The notes under the pieces are model-generated. The model saw only the letters and a program-made list of their open reading frames with translations. It made no database searches and was not told the DNA's origin. 25,869 nucleotides of DNA, taken from positions 1-25,869 of IMG/VR virus record IMGVR_UViG_3300007538_000158. One strand, 5' to 3'. This DNA is from a virus. Below, one piece after another: positions 19,455-25,869 of this stretch. Within the stretch, counting starts at the first letter, position 1; every line of letters begins with the position of its first letter. The translations under genes and the position numbers were made by a program.

Positions 19455-21515
19455 TTATGCGCCCGCGTTTTTGTAGATTGCGCGGTGATCCAAAGGCGCA
19501 ACGCCCGCATCAATCCGCACTTTCAACTCAACGCCGTCCGAAGTCCAAGCGGTCTGCTCCTCAATATAAGGTGCCTCCACGCCGTCCAGATAGGCGACTT
19601 CGATGGTATCAAACGCGCCCGCATCGCCAGCCAAAAACCAAGCCGTTGCGCTTGAAGCGTCAAGGCGACCGTCAACGATAAGCTGCGCCATGCCCTGAAC
19701 CGGGTTGGAAGCCATGCCCTTCGATGTGGTCGGATCAACCGCCGAGGAAAGCAACTGCGAGGCAGAAGTTTCCAAAGCCGCTGGCACAATCAGATAGCGC
19801 GGGGCGATGTTCAACGAAGGCCCGCCTGCGGCTTCCTTTTGTGTCCGCATGGCCGCACGTCCAGCGCCCAACGATGCAACCGAAAGCGCTGCGGCGCTGC
19901 CGAGGTTATTGTGATCGGCGTGGAACAGTGCAACGCCGTCCGAAAGGGTCGGGTTGCCGGTCAACACGGCGTAAACCATATTCCCGACAGTGCGGCGGGC
20001 GGCGCGGCCCATGCGGCGCGGGGCTGTGCCAAGGATAGACAAATCATCATTGATGATTGCTTGGCGGCTGATACGCAGCATTTTGCCATAGGTGGCCAAG
20101 GCGATGGTTTCGCCACGGTCGCCAGCGGTGCCATAGGTATAGTCTGCGCCTTCCTCAACGGCTGGAAGCGAACCGAACAGGCCCAAGCCAACGCGCTTGT
20201 TTGCCTTAAAGTCGGTAAGAACACCCTTGCGCGTCCAAGCGTCAAAGGTTTCCTCTGACTCATCCCAGCCTTGCAATGCAGCCTTGCCCATCACGTTGGA
20301 AAGGATTTCCGCAAAGTCGCTGGTTGTGTGGGTGCCTGCCATTGTGAAGGCGCGGCCAACCATATCGCGGCGGTCAACAAAAGATCCGCGCTCACCGCTC
20401 ATGGCGATTGACTCGCGGGCAAGTTCAGCCAGCGACAGCGAGGAAAATTCGTTGCGTTCGCCACCAGTCAGGCCAGCCTTAGACATAAGGGCAAGGCCCG
20501 CGCCGGTCTTGAACTTGTCACGCGCATCCATGCCAACATGGTTGCCGCTTTTGATTTCTGTTTTCGTTTCCATTTCAGCCAATCCTTTGCGCTGCTGCAA
20601 AATTTCATCCAAGGCGACCGCCTCGCTCACGCCCCGCTCAATCAAGTCCAAGGCAACGGCGTGCTGCAAACCTGCAAGCGCTGTGGCCTCGGTGATCCGC
20701 TTGGCGCGGGTACGCTCGCGGATGGTGTCATTCACAACCGCAACGGCGGCGACAGGCTCAACCGCAACCGCTTGCGGCGTGGCTTCCTCAACTGCGGGTG
20801 TGACCGCTTGCGGCTCCTCCGCTACAACTTCGGCTTTGGTTTCCATTACTGGCTCCATTGGTTTAGGGGGTGTTTTCGGCCCCCCATTGATAAAGGCCGC
20901 AATGGCCAATTGCCCCGGCAGCGTGCCGAGGGTCGAGCAATCACGCCGCAATTCGGCGGGCGCGGTTGAATAAATCCGATAGTCAAAGGCGGCGGCGGCG
21001 GAGGCGGGCTGCGCATCGGTTGCACTTGCAAACCCCGCCATCACCGCCATTTCGCCGTCATAAACCGACTCTGCCCGCATGATTGAGCGGGCGGCATCCC
21101 GTGAAATGCCCGCCCGCGCGGCGTAGACATCCGCGTAAGCGTTAGACATAACGCGCAACTGTTGGGCAAGCTGCACATGGTCGCCCTCGGTGCCGCGTCC
21201 CTCGGTCATAGGCTGCGCCGGGTCGTGAATAAGCATCCACGCGCCGAGGCGCATTGTGATGGTATCGCCTGCCATTGCAATAAGGCTGGCAGCGCTTGCC
21301 GCCACACCGTCAACCACAACGTGAACCTCTCCGGGGTAATCTTTCAGCATCGTATAGATTGCCTGACCCTCGGTCGCCAATCCGCCGCCGCTGTTGATCC
21401 GAACTGTTAGCGGCCCGGTTTTGTCGCGCAGTTCAGCACGCACCGCCGAGGCTGTGAAAAAGTCCTCATCCCAAAAGGAATCGCCAACGGTGCCGCTTAA
21501 AATAATCTCATTCAT
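19455..21515 (-). CDS. ClpP-type prohead protease - scaffold - major capsid fusion protein
   Basis: The 686-residue fusion starts at ATG 21515 (MNEIILSG), overlapping the portal stop by eight bases; the open frame extends to 21593 inside portal and was trimmed. Residues 1-190 are a ClpP/S49-like protease with nucleophile S74 in GVAASAAS and H97 in MLIHDP. Residues 212-262 are a Pro/Ala/Glu/Val-rich linker, and 263-315 a helical scaffold-like segment. Residues 330-686 form a Mu gpT-like major capsid domain (MGRAARRTVGNMVYAVL, ALFHADHNNLG). Protease and scaffold are expected to be removed as the prohead matures. No separate scaffold or capsid gene is present in the window. Confidence 0.88.
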   Translation of the reverse strand: MNEIILSGTVGDSFWDEDFFTASAVRAELRDKTGPLTVRINSGGGLATEGQAIYTMLKDYPGEVHVVVDGVAASAASLIAMAGDTITMRLGAWMLIHDPAQPMTEGRGTEGDHVQLAQQLRVMSNAYADVYAARAGISRDAARSIMRAESVYDGEMAVMAGFASATDAQPASAAAAFDYRIYSTAPAELRRDCSTLGTLPGQLAIAAFINGGPKTPPKPMEPVMETKAEVVAEEPQAVTPAVEEATPQAVAVEPVAAVAVVNDTIRERTRAKRITEATALAGLQHAVALDLIERGVSEAVALDEILQQRKGLAEMETKTEIKSGNHVGMDARDKFKTGAGLALMSKAGLTGGERNEFSSLSLAELARESIAMSGERGSFVDRRDMVGRAFTMAGTHTTSDFAEILSNVMGKAALQGWDESEETFDAWTRKGVLTDFKANKRVGLGLFGSLPAVEEGADYTYGTAGDRGETIALATYGKMLRISRQAIINDDLSILGTAPRRMGRAARRTVGNMVYAVLTGNPTLSDGVALFHADHNNLGSAAALSVASLGAGRAAMRTQKEAAGGPSLNIAPRYLIVPAALETSASQLLSSAVDPTTSKGMASNPVQGMAQLIVDGRLDASSATAWFLAGDAGAFDTIEVAYLDGVEAPYIEEQTAWTSDGVELKVRIDAGVAPLDHRAIYKNAGA
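20573..20587 (-). promoter_or_regulatory. Candidate internal ribosome-binding site and start for a separate capsid protein
   Basis: Inside the fusion gene the minus strand has AAGGA (20587-20583) nine bases ahead of an in-frame ATG (20573-20571), which is codon 315. Initiation here would make a 372-residue protein holding only the capsid domain, starting METKTEIKSG. The site falls exactly at the scaffold/capsid boundary, like nested start sites in other phage protease-scaffold genes. Confidence 0.5.
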
Positions 21516-22950
21516 CTGGTGCAATCTCCATTTCCGGCGGGTCTGAATCGAAAGCCAAGCCAAGGCGGCGACTTTCCAGCGCATCCGCCTCAATCTCTTT
21601 CATCAGTCTTTCGGGGTCATAGCCGAGTTGGCGAACAACGCCCGACCGGCTTGCAAAGCCTGCACGCACTTTTGCGGCCAGTGCAGGAATTTCGCGGGTT
21701 GGATCGACAAGCGTGCGATGCGGCGGCACCCATTCCAGCTTAACGCCGGGGCTGCGCTTCATTTCGCGGATTGCCCAAGCGTCCAATGTCCACTTGCCAA
21801 TCGGTTGCATCATCTGCGGGATTAACATTAACCATTGCCACGCCGAGATATTGCGGTCCATTTCCATGCGGCCCATGCGGCCCGATGAAAAATTAACGCC
21901 GCTCAAGTCGCCCGTTAAGGCTTCATAGGTAACGCCCAAGCCCGCCGCGACAGCCCGCAGGACGTTGCGCGTAAATTCATCATACCCATCAACGCCCGGA
22001 GGTGCTGAAAAGCGAATATCCTCGCCCGGTGCCAGCGATTGAATGCGCCCCGGCACCAACTGGCCCGAAAGCCCTGTTGCCTCATCGTTCGGGTCGCCGT
22101 CCAAATTCGTGCGGAAGGCCGCGAAACAGGCCGCAATTTTCTGCCGCATTAACTGCGCGTCTTGATGGTCCGCCATATCCTGCAACTGCATAGCGATGGG
22201 CGAAAACCACGAAACCCCACGCTTTTGGCCGGGGCGGTCTTGCTTGAATACATGCGCGATATTGGCCGCATCAACTCGGCTTGTCTCGCGGCTGGCCGTA
22301 TAGCCGCCTGTGCCGGGGTGATCTTTGAAAAGATAGTAAGCAACGCGCCGACCGATGCGGTCGAACTCTATGCCCTCGAAAACCGTGTTTCCATTGGATA
22401 GCTTGCCGCTGGCCGATGTGTCCAGATAATCAGGCTCTAAAACTTCAATCTGAAAAGGCAAAGGCAAACCGTCACGCGCATCACGCGGGCGGTGACGTAT
22501 CAGCACCTCGCCGGAATCGACAATACAATTCATGGCGATGCGTTCCAACCCGTAGAGGTTATTGCGCCCCGTGGCATCAATCGCCGTTGTGTCTAAATGG
22601 TCCTCAATAGCAGACAAGAGGCTTTCCTTTGCCGCCTCATCTTTGCCCGTGATTTTCGGAATGATACCATCCCCGACCACGTTGTTGACAATCACTTGCT
22701 GCGCCCGCGCCGCAAAAGCGGTGTTGCGTATCATATCGCGCGCCACATAGGCCAAGCGCGCCCGCTGGCCTGCCGCCGCCGCGTCCGCATCCGTTGCCGC
22801 TGGACGCCAAGACGCACCCCGCGCGCCCGCCGTTGCCGCGTCATAGCGGCTTGTGGATTGCGTCAGCACCGAAAGCGCTTGCCGGTTGCGTTCCCGTTCA
22901 AGGGCGAAACCCGGCGCAATGGTTGAAAGGGCGCGGTCAATAAAATTCAT
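21508..22950 (-). CDS. Portal protein (lambda gpB family)
   Basis: The 480-residue protein has the landmarks of lambda-type portals. These are an N-terminal R-x-R-x-Y-D stretch, ARDMIRNTAFAARAQQVIVNNVVGDGI, EVLEPDYLD and HVFKQDRPGQKRGVSWFSPI. Further on are AAGLGVTYEALTGDLSGVNFSSGRMGRMEMDR and the C-terminal LGYDPERLMKEIEADA. It forms the twelve-fold ring through which DNA enters and leaves the head. It shares TAATG with the gpW-like gene. The lambda-type C-terminal half is usually a separate scaffold/protease gene; here that follows as the fusion. Confidence 0.93.
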   Translation of the reverse strand: MNFIDRALSTIAPGFALERERNRQALSVLTQSTSRYDAATAGARGASWRPAATDADAAAAGQRARLAYVARDMIRNTAFAARAQQVIVNNVVGDGIIPKITGKDEAAKESLLSAIEDHLDTTAIDATGRNNLYGLERIAMNCIVDSGEVLIRHRPRDARDGLPLPFQIEVLEPDYLDTSASGKLSNGNTVFEGIEFDRIGRRVAYYLFKDHPGTGGYTASRETSRVDAANIAHVFKQDRPGQKRGVSWFSPIAMQLQDMADHQDAQLMRQKIAACFAAFRTNLDGDPNDEATGLSGQLVPGRIQSLAPGEDIRFSAPPGVDGYDEFTRNVLRAVAAGLGVTYEALTGDLSGVNFSSGRMGRMEMDRNISAWQWLMLIPQMMQPIGKWTLDAWAIREMKRSPGVKLEWVPPHRTLVDPTREIPALAAKVRAGFASRSGVVRQLGYDPERLMKEIEADALESRRLGLAFDSDPPEMEIAPDE

Positions 22951-23144
22951 TACACGCCCTTTTGATAATACGGGTTTGAATAGCGCGTGGTTGATGTCGA
23001 AACCGCCCGCTCCATAACCCCAATCACGCGCAGCATCTCATCCGTGCTGGCATAGGTGACACTATTGCCGTCAGTCGTGACCGTCCGAACACCCGCCGCC
23101 ACAGCCGCGCGCAAATTATCAATCTGGGTTTGCGTGAAACTCAT
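22950..23144 (-). CDS. gpW-like head-tail joining protein
   Basis: The 64-residue product starts at ATG 23144 (MSFTQTQIDNL), overlapping the terminase stop (ATGA). A longer frame to 23174 is inside terminase. It has two helices flanking a beta hairpin (VRTVTTDGNSVTYASTDEML), the gpW fold, and lies between terminase and portal exactly as W does in lambda. It should sit under the portal and stabilise packaged DNA. Confidence 0.75.
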   Translation of the reverse strand: MSFTQTQIDNLRAAVAAGVRTVTTDGNSVTYASTDEMLRVIGVMERAVSTSTTRYSNPYYQKGV

Positions 23145-25129
23145 AGCCAACTCTTTCTTGCGGTCCCTAACCAATCATCGCCCAAATCATCGGGCGCGGG
23201 CTTGGGGGTTTTCTTTGGTGCTGTTTTAATCTCTGGCACATCATCTTGCGCCTCGTCGGGTGCGCCTGCGCGCTGCCCCGCAAGCGCTTGCCATTTCTCA
23301 TCTGTCATTGATGACCAGCCATGCCGCCGCGCTGCGGCCTCGGCGTAGATCATCGTATCAAGCGCCTCGTTTCTGCGCCCCGGCTCGGCCAGTTCCCAAG
23401 AACTCGTAACCACACCCGACCGCGCCCGCTTCAAAACCCGAACCTCGGATGCAATCATCCTGTAAAACTCATCGCCAAGCGCCCGCGCGAAATAGGTGAA
23501 GCCGCGTTCTGCCGGGTCTTTCTTATCAAGCCACCCGTAAAACTCGGCTTTTAACTGCGATACGTTGACCATGAATGCGCGCTTTTGTGCTTTTTTTACC
23601 TTGCCGTCATCGCGGCGCTGGAATTTCTGCGCGGATAGGATCGGCCCCGATGCCGTGTTGGCACCCTTTACCAAGATAACGCGCGACCAAGGCCAAGACT
23701 TGCCCCACTTCCACACGTCCTCGGTCCAGTTGCCGGAGTCGATTGCGAGAACATCAAGCCGTATCCGCAACCCTTTTTCCGTGCGCCAAGTCGTTTTTAG
23801 CAAATCATCAAGCGCATCGCGCCCCGCCGCGTCACCGATCTGGTGCGGGATTACAATGTAATCCACCACCCAACGCTGATAATCCCGACCGAAGGCAACA
23901 ATCTGCACCTCCATGCGGTCTTGCTGACAGTCAACGCCAGCCGTTAGAATAAAGCCCGCCGAGGGTAAAACACCGCGCGGCAAATAATCGTTTGGGCTTC
24001 CCTCGACCCTATCCCGCAAAGCCTGCCAACTTGGCCCGCTATTCGCCATTTCAAAAGGCAAGCCAAGAACATCATTCCAAAAGGTTTGCTCTGTTTCGGC
24101 TTCAACGTCTTTCCCCGTTGCCGCCTCTGTCCCGTCCACCAAGTCACTGCGCTGCCACCCCATCGCTTGCGCGTATTCAATCGCAATTGATGCCCAATCA
24201 CGCTGCGGCGCATAAGCCCGCCACAAGTGAAAGCCGGGATGATCCCCAGCCGGGTTATGCGCAACCCACCGCCCGCGCTTTACCATAGCCTCCTTATGGC
24301 CGTGGTTGATAATCCCGCCGCAAGCCTCGCAAGTGAAATGCGCAGATTGCAGGTTGTCAGGATCAAGCCGCGCTTTGAAATTATCCCAAGTTAGCGGCGC
24401 GAAGTTTTCGCAGTGCGGGCAAGGTACATGGAAAAACCGTTGATCGCTGCGCATGAAAGCCCGCGTGATCCGGCATGTTCCGGCAATCATCGGCGTAGAA
24501 ACCCGCAGGATTTTTGCATCCTCAAAGCCCGATGCCCGCGAAACCGCAAGCGCCTCTGGATCGCCCTGCGGCGTCATGTCGTATTTAGAAATATCATCCA
24601 TCACGACAAGCCGCCGTGATGTGCCGGTCAGGTCCGCTGGCGAACCGCTGGACGCAATCTTGAGCGACCCCGTGCGCTCCAATGTCTCTTGGTTAAACAT
24701 CGCGTCTTTGTTAGACCCGCCGCCCGCTCCAAATACCCGCACCAAGTCCGGCGCTTGCCGCCGCATTGGCAACCATTTGTTATTAACCCATTCACTTGCC
24801 GCCGATTGCGTAGGATGCACAACCAGCGCATCAAGCGCCGTATGGGCAAACCAAGCGCCGAGCGTGGGCTGTATCACTGAAACCGTCTTACCCCATTGCG
24901 CAGAACCGCGTACCGTGACCTCGCGCGCCGGGTGTTCCGGCGATAGCGTGGCGTGAATATCCCGCAGGAACTCAAACCGCGACATAGAGAACGGCCCCGG
25001 CATAGGCGACCGTGCGTCGAATACTAAGTTCTCCTCACACCACCGCGAAATGTCAGGCGGGTCTTGCGGGTGCATCGCTTGGGCTATGGCTTGCGCTACA
25101 ATGCCCTCTGATACGCCCAAAAACCCCAA
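23141..25129 (-). CDS. Terminase large subunit (lambda gpA family)
   Basis: The 662-residue packaging motor has an ATPase domain with the Walker A-like G75-S-A-Q-W-G-K-T82, the Walker B-like VVMDD (175-179), and a C-motif region near VSTP (210-213). A zinc-binding insert follows with C237-x2-C240 and C267-x2-C270. The nuclease domain begins about 395 (TAGVDCQQDRMEVQIVAFGRD) and contains DSGNWTEDVWKW. It cuts and translocates DNA into the prohead. The start is TTG at 25129, supported by GAGGAT seven bases upstream; the next ATG (codon 19) would remove only the first helix. The gpA family usually cuts at cos sites. Confidence 0.93.
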   Translation of the reverse strand: MGFLGVSEGIVAQAIAQAMHPQDPPDISRWCEENLVFDARSPMPGPFSMSRFEFLRDIHATLSPEHPAREVTVRGSAQWGKTVSVIQPTLGAWFAHTALDALVVHPTQSAASEWVNNKWLPMRRQAPDLVRVFGAGGGSNKDAMFNQETLERTGSLKIASSGSPADLTGTSRRLVVMDDISKYDMTPQGDPEALAVSRASGFEDAKILRVSTPMIAGTCRITRAFMRSDQRFFHVPCPHCENFAPLTWDNFKARLDPDNLQSAHFTCEACGGIINHGHKEAMVKRGRWVAHNPAGDHPGFHLWRAYAPQRDWASIAIEYAQAMGWQRSDLVDGTEAATGKDVEAETEQTFWNDVLGLPFEMANSGPSWQALRDRVEGSPNDYLPRGVLPSAGFILTAGVDCQQDRMEVQIVAFGRDYQRWVVDYIVIPHQIGDAAGRDALDDLLKTTWRTEKGLRIRLDVLAIDSGNWTEDVWKWGKSWPWSRVILVKGANTASGPILSAQKFQRRDDGKVKKAQKRAFMVNVSQLKAEFYGWLDKKDPAERGFTYFARALGDEFYRMIASEVRVLKRARSGVVTSSWELAEPGRRNEALDTMIYAEAAARRHGWSSMTDEKWQALAGQRAGAPDEAQDDVPEIKTAPKKTPKPAPDDLGDDWLGTARKSWL

Positions 25130-25130
25130 A

Positions 25131-25766
25131 CTAAATATCCTCGTCTATCTCCGCCTGCGTCTTTTCCGCGCTTTCCGCAACGGCCCGCGCCCGATCAGAA
25201 CGGCCCGCCCGATGCGCCCGCCACCGATCAACCAAAATTTGACGCGCCGTTTTGAAATCAACGCCCATCTGATCTGCAATGGCCCGCGCCCCATCGCGCA
25301 GCACAGATTCAAATTCTTTTATCTCTTGCGCTAACTGCGCGCGAACCTGCAACGAAACATCAGAAGCAAGCAAATAATGCCCCTCTGCCTCGGCATTCAT
25401 CCGGCGCAATCGCCGCGCCTCCTCCTCAACTTTTTGTGTCCGTGCAATTTCGTATCGCTCGGCGTCAAATAGGTCTGGCTGTCCGGGCGGTATCTTTTGA
25501 ACATCTGGCGGGGGATCAGCCGCAGCCGGTTCCGCCTCCCTGTGTTTTTCGGCCATAGTCCGCAATGCTGCGCGCGTATCCCTGCCGTTGCCCATCATCT
25601 GCAAGCGGTCAAGTTTAACCTCTAACGCCGCCGCGCACTTCGCAGGGTCAAAAACCCGTTGTTTTCCGGCCCCGTGATAACAACCGTTCAACCTTCCTTG
25701 CGCGACAAGCTGGCTTATTCTTGAACGATCAAGGCCCAATTCGTTCGCAAGTTGCGTTGCATTCAT
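25131..25766 (-). CDS. Terminase small subunit (Nu1-like)
   Basis: The 211-residue protein has an N-terminal winged helix-turn-helix (NATQLANELGLDRSRISQLVAQGRLNG, then RVFDPAKCAAAL), as in lambda Nu1. It has a Pro-rich linker (PAAADPPPDVQKIPPGQP) and a long coiled-coil or helical C-terminal half (RYEIARTQKVEEEARRLRRMNAEAEG), which mediates oligomerisation and binding to the large subunit. It recognises the packaging site, probably the repeats just upstream. ATG 25766 fits the family N-terminus but has no clear Shine-Dalgarno. Confidence 0.85.
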   Translation of the reverse strand: MNATQLANELGLDRSRISQLVAQGRLNGCYHGAGKQRVFDPAKCAAALEVKLDRLQMMGNGRDTRAALRTMAEKHREAEPAAADPPPDVQKIPPGQPDLFDAERYEIARTQKVEEEARRLRRMNAEAEGHYLLASDVSLQVRAQLAQEIKEFESVLRDGARAIADQMGVDFKTARQILVDRWRAHRAGRSDRARAVAESAEKTQAEIDEDI

Positions 25767-25778
25767 CGGGCAAGCCCG
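25767..25778 (-). promoter_or_regulatory. Short hairpin directly ahead of the small terminase start
   Basis: CGGGC (25767-25771) and GCCCG (25774-25778) are perfect inverted arms with a two-base gap, touching the ATG at 25766. No AGGA-type site is present. Either the hairpin masks the initiation region, lowering terminase synthesis, or the repeat is a protein-binding site. Confidence 0.35.
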
Positions 25779-25785
25779 CCCAGAT

Positions 25786-25840
25786 CATTGTTTAGCGACC
25801 TCAACAATGTCCGATTGTTTAGGCTGCGGGTTTTGTTTAG
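25786..25840. repeat. Three TTGTTTAG direct repeats and an inverted repeat upstream of terminase (cosB-like)
   Basis: TTGTTTAG occurs at 25788-25795, 25815-25822 and 25833-25840, with start distances of 27 and 18 bases. The first copy is also part of the inverted repeat CATTGTT (25786-25792) / AACAATG (25803-25809). Lambda has three R-sites for its small terminase subunit in the same position, between cosN and nu1. By analogy these may bind the Nu1-like protein. The rest of 25767-25869 shows only an AT-rich patch (TATATT near 25849-25854, minus strand) that might be a late promoter -10; no cut site is recognisable. Confidence 0.5.
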
Positions 25841-25869
25841 CGTGCCAAAATATATGCGCTTAGCCGCCC

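Noticed and set aside
20197-20973. Long plus-strand reading frame (258 codons) opposite the capsid fusion
   Set aside because: It is antisense to a strongly supported gene, Ser/Ala-rich without domain features, and is explained by the codon usage of the opposite strand. Similar antisense frames over tape measure and tail genes were rejected for the same reason.
5817-23144. The structural region as a gene transfer agent
   Set aside because: Although a GTA-type spike base protein is present, the lambda-type terminase and portal, intact integrase, attachment site, lysis genes and cos-like repeats indicate a temperate phage.
1-25869. CRISPR arrays, insertion sequences, rRNA or full tRNA genes
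   Set aside because: No regularly spaced repeat array, transposase motif with terminal repeats, or rRNA/tRNA-like structure beyond the attachment core was seen on either strand.

Overview
The window reads as the structural (late) half plus the integration module of a temperate, long non-contractile-tailed (siphovirus-like) double-stranded DNA phage of an alphaproteobacterium, most likely of the Rhodobacterales. The evidence is the moderately GC-rich coding, the tail protein families (a DUF6441-like protein and a spike base protein of the Rcc01079 type also known from gene transfer agents), and a tRNA-Arg(CCG) fragment that fits that group. No host chromosomal gene is visible.

Layout, left to right. 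Positions 1-1666 (+ strand) hold a zinc-ribbon protein, an excisionase-like protein, a tyrosine integrase and a small AT-richer orphan gene. Positions 1667-2000 are the attachment region. It has a 54-bp core that is the 3' half of a tRNA-Arg(CCG) gene, flanked by inverted and direct repeats. Because phage genes lie on both sides, this looks like attP of a non-integrated or circular phage genome, not a prophage end. Positions 2016-2665 (+) are a three-gene operon of very small proteins ending in a helix-turn-helix protein, closed by a bidirectional terminator.

Everything from 2734 to 25766 is on the minus strand and read right to left. It starts with small and large terminase, a gpW-like connector and the portal. 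A ClpP-type protease-scaffold-capsid fusion and a DUF2190-like decoration protein follow. Then come two enzyme genes (a DUF115/glycosyltransferase-like protein and a SAM methyltransferase) inserted among connector genes, a head-closure protein, tail terminator, tail tube, two tail-assembly-chaperone-like genes, a DUF6441-like protein and the tape measure. Next are distal-tail and hub-like proteins, a run of adhesin-like tail proteins and a large SPRY/LamG-like tail fibre. The operon ends with holin-like proteins, a GH19-type endolysin, overlapping Rz/Rz1-type spanins, an HTH-metallophosphoesterase and two small proteins. Nearly every junction is an ATGA, GTGA or TAATG overlap, so translation is strongly coupled.

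The order terminase > head > tail > lysis > attP > int > xis, with int opposite to the late genes, matches the lambda plan. Replication and lysogeny-control genes lie outside the window. The most interesting signals are: the small-protein/HTH operon with an inverted repeat in its leader (an anti-defence-like arrangement), the intact attP with paired arm repeats, an internal start in the protease-capsid gene, three TTGTTTAG repeats ahead of the small terminase that resemble a cosB arrangement, and the sugar/methyl-transfer gene pair inside the head module.
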